This document shows positions 48,265-58,543 of a stretch of 64,000 nt of DNA, one piece after another (position 1 is the first letter of the stretch; each line of letters starts with the position of its first letter). Position numbers and translations under genes: made by a program. Origin of the DNA: Clitoria ternatea (Eukaryota > Streptophyta > Magnoliopsida > Fabales > Fabaceae); the NCBI GenBank assembly GCA_037962975.1, contig CM075669.1, forward strand, positions 89,138,001 to 89,202,000, read 5' to 3'. The notes under the pieces are model-generated. The model did no database searches. It was not told the origin of the DNA and worked only from the letters and a program-made list of their open reading frames with translations.

Positions 48265-49371
48265 CTAATTATCCGGATTAAAAAAGTAAAGTTCAGAAAT
48301 TTTGTGAGACAGCTCTTCATAGCGTTGTTCCATAAGTTCAAAGTGTTGTTGCTCAGTTATTTGGAACTGTTGAAGAGTGTTGTCAATGTGTTCAAAGCGC
48401 TGGTCAAGATAGGCGTAAAGGGAGGTGAAGGGGTCAGCTGGAGCAGATGCTTCACCTTGGGATGCAGGTGTGGGATCAACAGTGGGAGTAGGATGGTCTT
48501 CTTCAAAGGACTGCTTCCATGAATTATATCACTTTTGAAGATCCATCTACTAGCAACAGATACCATGCCTATTTTGTTGAGATGGTGAGTGCCAATGTAA
48601 GCTTGGGAGGGTACCTTCTCAGAGAGTTCATCAGCCATGTCTACCCCATATGCCTTGAAAATTTTTATGAGGAGAATGGCATAGGGCATTTTATGTTGCA
48701 CCTTGGATTTGAGCATGTGGAGCTTAAGGAGTTGAATCCAATTGATCTCCTTTTGGTTGATGATGGCCCACATTAGAAGAACATCATCTTCCTCAACTAA
48801 AGCATAATTACCACCGTGGGGAACAAGAAGTTTAACCATGAAAAAATGGAGAAGATGGTTGTTGAGAGTTAAGTGCCCTACCAGTTTATGATTGCTGAGT
48901 GGACGGTTGGCTTTCCAAAGGGATTGGCGTGCAGAAATAGGATTGAAATCCCACTCATCTTCTGGATTTCCACCGGCAAATTCAGCATCATTGAGGGGAA
49001 TTTGGGTGATTTCAGCAACCTGTTGGTTTGTGATTTTTAGAGTCACATTCTTGACTCTAGCTTCTAATGTGCCATCAACAAGTTTGAGGTTACAGAAAAA
49101 GACCCTCATCAATTCTGGATAGTAAAATTCTTCCTTGAGAGTGAGGAATGGAAGAAGGTTGTAGTGGTGAAGAAGTTGGGTGAAGGTAAAACAAGGATTC
49201 TCAAAGACTTGGGCATCAATGTAGTGTGGAGTTATGATATCTTTCTCTGAAAATTTCTTGATGAAATTTTTGGAGGTTTCTTGGAGTGGAAAAGAATCTA
49301 GAGAAGTCAAGTGGGTTATTGGGTTGGTTCATGAAGGACCTATCCCTCTTCACTGTTCTAGAGGAAGACAT
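48265..49371 (-). pseudogene. Copia accessory gene between pol and 3' LTR
   Basis: Likely start ATG at 49371 (MSSSRTVKRDRSF), about 100 bases after a TATA box. The first frame shifts between 49370 and 49250 into the long frame (49310-48357). That frame carries LKEEFYYPELMRVFFCNLKL, EARVKNVTLKITNQQVAEI and MPYAILLIKIFKAYGVDMAD. A second frameshift near 48500 moves into a tail with LDQRFEHIDNTLQQFQ and LMEQRYEELSHKI, a clear coiled coil, ending at TAG 48265. Total about 368 codons. The core matches the plant transposon-protein pattern also seen in the Athila ORF. No signal peptide or membrane segment is evident. In SIRE1 relatives an ORF in this position has been called env-like; that label is not supported here. 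Confidence 0.75.
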
Positions 49372-49470
49372 TGTGGATGATGAAGAGAAGATGTAGAGAA
49401 TGAGAGATACCAAGAATTTGAAGGGATGAGAGGTATTTGGAGGTGTGAGATAGAAGAGTGGAAGGAGGGG

Positions 49471-49480
49471 TATTTATAGG
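49471..49480 (-). promoter_or_regulatory. Internal TATA box before copia accessory gene
   Basis: The minus strand reads CCTATAAATACCCC about 100 bases upstream of the accessory ATG. A CT-rich leader (CTCCTTCCACTCTTC...) follows. The ATCGAT cluster begins about 110 bases upstream. Confidence 0.6.
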
Positions 49481-49587
49481 GTAAAAATAGGGTTTAGAGA
49501 TGAGAAATAGGAGTTAATGAGGTGAGTGAAGATTGGGCCAACGAATTTCACTTGGATTCTGCAGAAAATCTGCTCTTGATACAAGGC

Positions 49588-49955
49588 TTAATCGATTAGG
49601 CTCATAGGCTAATCGATTAGGGTGTGTTTTCTGAGGGAAATAAAACGTTTTTGCACAAGGGAAATCGATTAGGGTGAAGTATGTAACTGATTGTGTTAAA
49701 AACAGGATCTTGGCAATCGATTAGGATGAGTTTCTAATCGATTATGAGGAAGATCGAACATCAGTAATTGATTGGATTGAGGAGCTAATCGATTGAGTAT
49801 GAAACAGAAAGTCAGTAATCGATTATACAAGAGTGTGTAATTGATTAGACATGAAACAGAGTTTGTAATCGATTAGATATGAGATGGTAATCGATTAGAC
49901 ATGAAACAAAAAGTTTCTAATCGATTATATAAGGTTGGGTAATCGATTAGGGTCT
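49588..49955. repeat. Internal ATCGAT palindrome cluster
   Basis: About fourteen TAATCGATTA-type sites, including degenerate TAATTGATTA, in 370 bases, outside the LTR, between the RNase H end and the internal TATA box. Same motif and spacing as in the LTRs but otherwise different sequence. Confidence 0.88.
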
Positions 49956-50082
49956 GCCCAGAAATGCTTAACGCTTATAGTTTTTCAAACAAATCATCAA
50001 CCATTCCATATATCAATCATTAATCAATTATTTGCTCAACAAGCATATTGTAAATCATGAAATTATCAAAATCATTCAATGT

Positions 50083-50948
50083 TCAAACACAATTTGAAAT
50101 ATCTAGGATTCCTAATTCTCTTCTAATATGTATGAATTGTTCCTTTGCAAGTGGTTTGGTGAAGATATCAGCTAGTTGCTTAGAAGTTTCAACATGTTCA
50201 AGCATACAATCACCCTTTAATACATGATCTCTAATAAAATGATGTCTTATCTCTATATGCTTGGTCCTTGAATGCATGACAGGATTCTTTGAAATATTAA
50301 TGGCACTAGTATTGTCATATTTAAGAGGCATATGGTCTAATATAACACCAAAGTCAAGAAGTTGTTGCCTCATCTAAAGGATTTAAGCACAGCAACTTCT
50401 AGCTGCAACATATTCTGCCTCAGCTGTTGATAAAGCAACACTTACTTGTTTCTTGCTATGCCAAGAAACAAGAGAGCTACCAAGCAAATGACATGTACCA
50501 CTAGTGCTTTTCCTATCAAGTTTATATCCAGCAAAATCAGCATCAGAATATCCTATAAGAGTACATTCAACACCTTTAGGATACCAAAGACCTACATTTA
50601 GAGTTCCAACAAGATATTTCATTATTCGTTTTATAGTAGTGAGGTGTGATTTTTTGGACATGATTGATATCTAGCACACATGCAAACGGCAAACATTATA
50701 TCCGGTCTACTTACAGTAAGATAGAGTAAAGATCCAATCATACCTCGATATTTGGTAATTTCTACATCTTTACCTTTCCTATCTTTGTCCAAGTAGCAAG
50801 ATGTGCTCATGGGAGTGGCAATTTCATTTGCCTTGTCCATACTGAATTTCCTAAGCAACTCCTTGCAGTATTTGGATTGACTAATGAAAGTACCTTCTTT
50901 TGTTTGCTTAATTTGTAGCCCAAGGAAGAATGTAAGTTCTCCCATCAT
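50083..50948 (-). pseudogene. Copia RT C-terminus and RNase H
   Basis: Continues the polyprotein after a stop at 50953. Motifs: GELTFFLGLQIKQ, ATPMSTS, YRGMIGSLLYLTVSRPDI; a frameshift near 50650; then RNase H with IGYSDADFAG, STAEAEYVA and a YDNTSAINISKNPV block. Two further stops lie just after RSCCA (about 50380), and the C-terminus ends at 50083 with FTKPLAKEQF. RNase H would degrade the RNA template during reverse transcription. Confidence 0.87.
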
Positions 50949-50954
50949 GGATAT

Positions 50955-53117
50955 TTAAAATTCATCCTGCATTAACTTAGCAAACTCTTTGTAAAGTAGT
51001 TCATTAGTAGCACCAAAAATGATATCATCCACATATACTTGAACCAATAGTATATCATTCTTTTTGTGCTTGATGAATAATGTTGTGTTAACCTTTCCTC
51101 TTTTAAAATTGTTTTCTAAAAGAAATTTGCTCAACCTTTCATACCAAGCTCTTGGAGCTTGTTTTAAACCATATAAAGCCTTTCTTAGTTTGAAAACATG
51201 GTTTGGAAATTGATAGTTTTCAAAACTAGGAGGTTGATCAACATATACTTCTTCTTGAATGTATCCATTCAAGAAAGCACTCTTGACATCCATTTGGTAC
51301 AATTTGAAATCTCTACAACATGCAAAGGCTAACAATAGTCTAATAGCTTCTAACCTAGCTACAGGAGCATATGTTTCTTCATAATCTATACCCTCTTCTT
51401 GATTGTAACCTTTGGCCACTAACCTAGCATTGTTTCTAGTGATTATTCCATTTTCATCTAGCTTGTTTCTAAATACCCATTTAGTACCTATTATTTGGTG
51501 ATCATTGGGGCTTGGCATAAGTTCCCAAACTTCATTTCTTTCAAATTGGTTTAATTCTTCTTGCATGGCCAACATCCAATGTTCATCAATAATAGCTTCA
51601 TCAATATTTTTGGGTTCTATTTGTGATACAAAAGCTAAGTGATTGCATGTATTTCTAATAGCATTTCGAGTACTTACACCTTTTATTATATCACCTATGA
51701 TATTGTCCAAGGGATGATTCTTCACGGTGATCCACTCCTTTTGTTGAGGTATATCTCCTTCATTATGAGATGTATCTCCTTCATTATTGTTTTCTTCTTT
51801 ATCTTCCAAGTTCATTTCTTTAAAAGTACCTACAAGATCATCAATTTCCTTTCTCGGAGTATTTTGGTTAAGTTCATCAAATTTGACATGTATAGATTCT
51901 TCAATTGTACAAGTTTGTTTGTTAAAGAGTCGATATGCTTTACTAGTGGATGAATAACCTAAGAATATTGCTTCATTAGATTTTGCATCGAATTTGCTGA
52001 TATTTTCCTTTCCATTGTTTAAAACAAAACATTTGCATCCAAGTACATGAAAATAAGAAATATTTGGTTTTCTTCCTTTATAAAGCTCATAGGGGGTTTT
52101 CTTTAAAATAGGCCTTATCAAACATCGGTTCATAACATGGCAAGCGGTATTAACCGCGTCGGCCCAAAAGTGTTTTGGAATATTACTTTCATTTAGCATA
52201 GTTCTTGCGAGTTCCACTAAAGATCGATTTTTCCTTTCAACAACCCCATTTTGTTGTGGAGTTCTTGGAGCTGAAAAATTATGTTCAATGCCAAATTTTT
52301 TACAAAACTTTTCAAAAGATTGATTTTCAAACTCTCCTCCATCATCCGTTCGAATGGATTCTATTTTCAAGTTTTGTTTATTTTGTATGACCTTGGCAAG
52401 TTTCTTAGATGCATGATATGCTTCATTTTTGTGAATAAGAAACAATGTCCATGTATACCTAGAATAATCATCCATAATCACAAGACCATAATAGTTTCCA
52501 CCAAAGCTTTTGGTTTTTGAAGGTCCAAATAAATCCATGTGTAAGAGTTGTAAACGTCTAGTTGTTGAAACAATATTTTTGGCTTGAAAAGAGACCTTTA
52601 CTTGTTTTCCCTTTTGGCAAGCATCATAAAATTTGTTTTTAAATTTCAGCTTTGGTAAACCAATTACTAAATCTTTTGAAACAAGTTTGTTTAAGTGATC
52701 TATATGAATGTGAGCAATTCTTCTATGCCATAGCCATGATTCATCTTCTTTAGTTATGAAGCATTGCACATCACTTGAAGCAAGACAATCAAGATTAATC
52801 ATATAAATATTATCAACTCTTTGACCAATGAACTTTACTTCCTTGTTTAACTTATTTTTAATTATGCAACAATTTGATTCAAAGACAATTTTATAGCCCT
52901 TATCACATAATTGACTAATGCTAAGCAAGTTATGCTTAAGTCCCTCAACATATAGCACATCATTTATAGAAGTGGAAGAATTTTTACCAACGTTTCCGAT
53001 TCCTAAAATTCTTCCCTTAGTGATGTCTCCATATGTAACAAATCCTTTATTTTGTGGAGTGAATGATATGAACTTGCTTTTGTCTCCCGTCATGTGTTTT
53101 GAACACCCACTATCCAA
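50955..53117 (-). pseudogene. Copia protease, integrase and reverse transcriptase
   Basis: 720-codon open stretch. It begins in the protease just after a stop (W-to-stop type) with LDSGCSKHMTGD (catalytic Asp). Then the GAG-pre-integrase zinc region, WHRRIAHIHIDHLNKL...FYDACQKGK, where the first Cys of the CxxC pair is Tyr. The integrase core has DLFGPS, RTDDGGEF and QQNGVVERKN (D,D,E). RT has WELMPSPNDHQIIGTKWVF, QMDVKSAFLNGYIQEEVYV, LYGLKQAPRAWY and YVDDIIFG with both catalytic Asp. It ends at a TAA in the F-stop-ISMM context at 50953. The long frame shows slow decay, but stops on both sides and the lost zinc ligand disable it. Confidence 0.92.
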
Positions 53118-53174
53118 ATACTAATGGGTGTTACTAGATTTAAAGCATACCTACAAAACATGTTAAGTTAGAGA

Positions 53175-54820
53175 ACTTGGCACCCATTTTATGTTGGGTC
53201 CTTTTTGTTAGTTTGTGGTAGTGTTCCTTTGGGAACCCACACCTTTCTCATCATTTTTGGTCCAAGCTTTCTAATATGGCAATTTAAAGCATTATGTCCT
53301 TTAGCACTACAATGATTGCATTTAATGAATGGTGATAAAGATTTTCTAGGTGGTACAAAGAAGTTTTTGTAATGTTTTTCCTTTTTGGTAAAATTATATC
53401 CTAATCCTATTTTGTCAAACATGCATCTTTGATTTCCAAGTAATACATTCAAATTATCTCTACCATTAGTAAACTTCTCTAAGGTTTTATTTAAGTCTAA
53501 GACCTTGGTTTCTAGGATGTCACATTTCTTTACAAAATTACAAGGATTATTCTTGGAGCATGCTTGAACCTTGGCAACTTCCTTTTTCAAAAATTCATTT
53601 TCTTTATTAAGTTCTACTAGATGCATTTTAATAGTATCAATAGTCTTTCTAGATAATTTATGTTTATTAAAAACCTTTATAAATTTATCATATAATTCTT
53701 CAAGAGCATCAAGTAGTTCTTCTTTATCTAAGTCATGAAAATTTACCTCATTGTCTTCATCTTGGTGATTGGCTATGAGGCAAAGGTTTGCTTCTTCATT
53801 TTCTGACTCGTTCGAGCTACTTACTTCGTTGTCATCCCATGCGATATATGCTCTTCTCTTTCCCTTTCTATCTTTGTTTTTCTTCTTTAGGTTTGGACAA
53901 TCTATCTTAAAGTATCCTTCCTTTCCACATTCAAAACAGTTTGGTGAAGAAGAATTTTCATTAGAGGTAGGTTTCTTACCTTGAGATTTGAAGAACTTTT
54001 GGAATCGTTTGTTCCTCGTGAATTTCCCAAAACATTTCACAAACAATCCAAATTCTTCTTCTTCATCAAGCTCACTATCGGATTCTTCTTCATTGATAGA
54101 AGTGGCCTTGAGAGCTAGACCTTTCTTCTTGGAAGATTTTTCTTCCTTTTTCGCCATCCTTAATTCTTTCAATTCTTGCTCCTGTTCTTTTACCTTACCG
54201 AATAGTGTAGCGAGAGGCATTTCATTGATGCTAGGAGATTGTTTGATGGCGGTGACTAGAGGTTGCCATTCCCTGGTGATACTTTTTAACAATTTATGAA
54301 TAAGTTCTTTGTTAGTGTAAGTCTTCCCAAGAGTAATGAGATGATTTATAATAAGTGTGAACCTCTTTTACATATCAACAATTGTTTCTCCAGAATTTAA
54401 TCTAAAGCTTTCATATTGACTAGTTAAGGTACTAATCTTAGAGTCTTTGACATCACTTGTACCTTCATGGGTTATTTGTAAGGTATCCCGCATATCCTTG
54501 GCGGATTTACATGTTATTACTCTAAAGAATTCATCAGGGCCTAAAGCTAAAGTGATTAGATTTTTGGCTTTATAGTTATATTAGACTTTCTTTTCTTCTT
54601 CGCTAGTCCAATCATCCATCAACTTTTCTACTTGCTTACCATCTATAGTATGCATTGGTACAAAAGGACCATTTTCAATGGCACTCCAAACTTTTAAGTC
54701 AATAGATTGCACAAAGATTTTCATTCTTTCTTTCCAAAAAGCGTAACCCTCACCATTGAAAGCGGGAGGTCTATTTGTGGCACCACCCTCAGGAAAAAGA
54801 CTTAGAGAATTTGAGGCTAT
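53175..54820 (-). pseudogene. Copia gag
   Basis: The likely original start is at 54820, where the expected ATG reads ATA before GCCTCAAATTC (Ala-Ser-Asn). In the N-terminal half (54820-54300), open apart from in-frame TAA codons near 54580 and 54370, are RPPAFNGEGYAFWK and LKVWSAIENG. The open part (54292-53189) has a Lys/Glu-rich coiled-coil region, a zinc knuckle CFECGKEGYFKIDC with His replaced by Tyr, and a second intact knuckle CNHCSAKGHNALNC. A one-base slip in an A run near 53190 breaks the link to pol. Gag packages the element's RNA in virus-like particles. Confidence 0.87.
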
Positions 54821-54861
54821 TGTTCTACTGAAGCTGTTAAGCTTGATCTACCAAGAGTCAA

Positions 54862-54873
54862 GCTCTGATACCA
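54862..54873 (-). other. Copia primer-binding site
   Basis: Minus strand TGGTATCAGAGC, the complement of initiator Met-tRNA, two bases from the LTR edge at 54876. Confidence 0.92.
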
Positions 54874-55640
54874 CTTGTTAATCAAGTGGCCTCAATACTC
54901 AAGAGAGGGGGTAAATTGAGTTTTAAAACTTTTCTTGGAATGCCTTTAAAATTTGTTCCTTTTTCATAAGTTAAGTGTTGGTGCAAGAGATAGTGAGTAT
55001 AATGCAAGAAATAGTGCTAGACAAAGGATAAATGTTATTAAGGCAATTTATCAGACACTTGGTATGCAGTACTTCAAAACTAGTTATTCAAGCAAGTTTA
55101 AGAGTAAAAATGCAATCAATATTAACAATCCAGCCAGATGCAATATGTAAATGCAAGAGGATAAGGGAGAAGAACTTGCAAACCAATTTAATGAGTTCCA
55201 CTAACCCAGTGTATGTCTCGCCTTCAAGCAACCCACTTGACAGATTCTAGTATTGAAGACTTGAGATACAAGCTTTGAGCAATTGTCTCCTAGTGTCCCA
55301 CACTCGAGAACCAAATTCTCACAAGCACAAGGGCAACCCACCCAATCTCACAATCTCTCAATGCCCAAAGGTTGAACCCCAACCTTTGTAACCACTCAAC
55401 CTAGAGCGAAAACCTTAGTGTTTTGGTGTTTGGTTTACAAGCAATATACTCTCTCAATAGAGTTGATGTATAATTGAAAACTCTCTTAATTTCTAACTCT
55501 CACAAGAGAGGATTTACAAATATAAGCTCTAAGTTTTAGAAAATGAAACTAAACAATGAAATGGAACACACAAGACTCAAGATTTAATTTCCCTTTGATG
55601 GATTGGATTGTTGCATTGAGTAGCTTGAAGGAGTTTTGCA

Positions 55641-55650
55641 TTTATAGGCC
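55641..55650 (-). promoter_or_regulatory. TATA box of copia 5' LTR
   Basis: The minus strand reads GGCCTATAAATGC, about 120 bases downstream of the last ATCGAT site. Confidence 0.7.
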
Positions 55651-55765
55651 TTGGAGAGAAGCCCTAGAGTCTTCAGAGACGTTGCCCAGCATGGGTGCTT
55701 GAGTTGGAATGGAAAAATGAGCTGGTTTTCCACTTAAAACACTTTTCCCCAATTTTTGGCACGAT

Positions 55766-56270
55766 GGTAATCGATTACGCCTCAAGCTGTAATCGATTAC
55801 ACTTTGAAATCTTCAGTGTAATTCAGTTGGTAATCGATTAGACCTTATTGTTTAATCGATTAGATTGGAAACAGAGACTTGCTAATTGATTATGCAGTGT
55901 CTTGTAATCGATTGTGAGTGGCACCTAATGCATTTAATTATGTATCGTAGCATGGTAATCGATTATGCCTTTCCTGCAATCGATTAGTAAGCAAACAGAA
56001 CTTTCATAATCGATTAGACCTGGTCATGTAATCGATTAGTGACCTTCCAGAGTCTAGGTAATCGATTGTTGCATACTTGCAATCGATTAGGGAGTATACC
56101 TGATGCTTTTAATTCAAATATTCAACTTGGTAATCGATTGTGCTAATGTGTGCAATCGATTAGCTTACAAATAAAACTTGTGTAATCGATTAGTCTTGAT
56201 GTTGCAATCGATTAGATCTTGGACAAAACACCTGTAATCGATTAGTTTGAGTCTTGTAATCGATTAGCCT
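55766..56270. repeat. ATCGAT palindrome cluster in copia 5' LTR
   Basis: About eighteen sites, aligned one for one with those of the 3' LTR. A few sites keep the palindrome where the other copy has lost it (for example TAATCGATTAG at about 56007 against TAATTGATTAG at about 47415). Confidence 0.9.
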
Positions 56271-56385
56271 GCGTGAATTTGAAAGTCTGATTCTATTTTT
56301 CATTATACTTTGAACCTTTTGCTTGATTCTTCAATATCTTTTGTCATTATCAAAATAATTTAACCTGAAAGCATATTCAAACACA

Positions 56386-57049
56386 AAGCGCGGTCATGGT
56401 TAGGTGTCCTCCCTGCTGTGAGATTTTGTTGACCAGTTTGTTGGTTGCGCTTGAGCTTAGAAGTATCACGCTTGAGCGTGATATTGAAAAGTGGTACCTG
56501 ATGCAATATTTATCTCCTCGCTTAAGCGTGAGTTCCCTTGCTTTAAGCGTGGCACTCATTACCAGTTTACAAACCCTTTTCGCTTAAGCGTACAGGGTCA
56601 CGCTTAAGCGTGATTGGGGTTGAGGCTTAGGAAACTTCTTTTAGAGTGTTGTCATGCTTCAAGCTTGATCCTTGTGCTTAAGCGTGAATTGAATAGTGTG
56701 TGACTTACCTTAGCTTGCTTGAGCGTGCGAGGTCACGCTTGAGCGTGAACGTACCTGATGCTTAAATTTCCTGCCCGTTTTCTCCTCGCTTAAGCGTATC
56801 TTATCACGCTTGATCCCTTGAACTGGTCACGCTCGAGCGTGATTAATTAAGCTTAAGCGTACATGATGTCTGGTAGTGTTTGAAACTTATTTCTCACACT
56901 TGGAGTGGGTTTGATGAGTGACTTACAAAATAAAAGAGAACTTCAATCATATTTAAGGTAAAATCAACAGAATGAGAAAACACTAAAGATTGGGTTGCCT
57001 CCCAAAAGCGCTTGTTTATCGTCATTAGCTTGACGCCTGATTTGTTTGA
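56386..57049 (-). other. Athila spacer, right of copia, with CGCTTAAGCG repeats
   Basis: Between the Athila integrase end and the accessory ORF. 56440-56870 is filled with CGCTTGAGCG and CGCTTAAGCG words (CACGCTTGAGCGTGA, CTCGCTTAAGCGTGAG), often in 13-15 base palindromes. No coding region. Confidence 0.7.
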
Positions 57050-58462
57050 TCATGGGTCCTTCAGTTGAATGATGGTGGTGACCTTCTCCACCTCTCCTCC
57101 CAAATAAGGTTTGAGTCTTTGACCATTTACAACCCAGGTTCTTTCAGATTTAGGGTCTTTTAGTTCAATGGCCCCATAAGACCTTACTTCTTTCATAATG
57201 AATGGCCCTGACCATTTGGATTTTAGTTTTCCTGGGAACAATTTTATCCTTGAATTAAACAGGAGCACAGACTGTCCTGGTTTTTTTCACAATGTGTTTG
57301 TCATGGTAAGCCTTCATCTTTTCCTTATAGATTTTTGACGATTCATAGGCTTCCATCCTCTATTCTTCTAGCTTGTGCATTTGAATTTTTCTTTCTTGAA
57401 TTGATGCTTTTGGGTCATAGTTTAATATTTTCATTGCCCAGAATGCCTTGTGCTCAAGCTCTATAGGAAGATGACAATTTTTTCCATACACCAACTGGTA
57501 AGGTGAAAATCCAGTTGGTGCTTTGTAAGCTGTTCTATATGCCCATAAAGCGTCATCGAGCTTTAAGGACCAATCCTTCCTGTTGTGGCCAATTGTCTTC
57601 TTGATTTCTCTATTGGACACTTCTACTTGGCCATTGGTTTGAGGGTGGTATGAGGAGGTTACCTTGTGCTTTACTCTATAGTGTTCTAGGCACCTTTGAA
57701 GTTAAGTGTTGTAGAAATGAGAACCTCTGTCACTTATGAGTATCCTTGGGGTACCAAACCTGCTGAAAATATTTCTCTTGAGAAACTTGATCATAGTTTT
57801 GGCATCAGCTTTAACACAGGCCAAGGCTTCTACCCACTTTGACATATAGTCCACTACTACAACAATGTACTCATTAGAGGTCCAACAAAGTCTATGCCCC
57901 AGCAATCATAGACTTCTATTTCAAGAATGATAGTTAATGGCATCTCGTTCCTTTTTGATATGCTACCTATTTTCTAACATACATCACAATGCTGCACAAA
58001 AACATTAGCATCATTAAACAATGATGTCCAATAAAAACCTGATTGAAGGACCTTAGCTACAGTCCTTTCCCCATTGAAGTGTCCTCCATATGGGGAGCTG
58101 TGACAGTGCCATAAAATGTTGTTGGCTTCTTGTTGAGACACACATCTTCCTAAAATATGGTCTGATCCAAGTTTAAACAAGTATGGATTATCCCATATAA
58201 ACTGCTTTTTATCTTTCAAAAACTTTTTCTTTTGTTGCCATAAAAGATCCTCAGGCAACACTCCTATAGCTTTAAAGTTTGCCATGTCTGTAAACCATGG
58301 CCTTTCCTGTATCATTAATAGCTTCTCATTTGGAAATTCTTCATTTACTTCCGGTTGTAGTAGTGTGACTTCCCTGTTGACAAGGCGAGACAGATGATCT
58401 GCAATAAAATTTTCACTACCCTTTTTGTCTTTGATTACTAGATTGAATTCTTGCAATAGCAA
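57050..58462 (-). pseudogene. Athila integrase
   Basis: Minus-strand fragments in more than one frame. 58462-57974: GSENFIADHLSRL linker and the HHCC finger (HCHSSPYGGHF...FVQHCDVC). 57905-57702: YIVVVVDYMSKWVEAL and ILISDRGSHF (second catalytic Asp). 57620-57360: NREIKKTIG...WSLKLDDALWAYRTAYKAPTGFSPYQLVYG. 57268-57050: LLFNSRIKLFPGKLKSKWSGPF, the Athila C-terminal signature. Breaks occur near 57970, 57905, 57700 and 57358. Confidence 0.87.
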
Positions 58463-58543
58463 GATCCATCTAATTAACCTAGGCTTAGAGTCAGGTTTGT
58501 TCTACAGATATTTAATAGCAGCATGGTAAGTAAAAATAGTGAC

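Larger units (their letters stand above)
46285..56385 (-). mobile_element. SIRE-type Ty1/copia retrotransposon, complete structure
   Basis: Two 1510-base LTRs (46285-47794 and 54876-56385), a tRNA-iMet primer-binding site (54862-54873) and a polypurine tract reading TCAAAAAGGGGGAGAA on the minus strand (47795-47810). Flanks are AAGCA (46280-46284) and AAGCG (56386-56390), a 5 bp duplication with one change. Minus-strand order is gag, protease, integrase, RT, RNase H, then an accessory gene, as in Sireviruses. RT residues around YVDDIIFGATNELLYKEF fit the SIRE/Maximus lineage. Over the first ~380 aligned bases of the LTRs I counted about 21 differences, so this is not a very recent insertion. 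All genes are broken. Confidence 0.93.
54876..56385 (-). repeat. Copia 5' LTR
   Basis: On the minus strand it starts TGTGTTTGAATATGC and ends CACTTGATTAACA. In element orientation the order is: short start, ATCGAT cluster (56270-55766), TATA box near 55641-55648, then a leader rich in GTTGGGGTTCAACC. Confidence 0.93.

Noticed and set aside
48357..49310. True viral envelope protein
   Set aside because: No signal peptide, membrane anchor or cleavage site is visible; the pattern fits the plant transposon-protein domain with a coiled coil.
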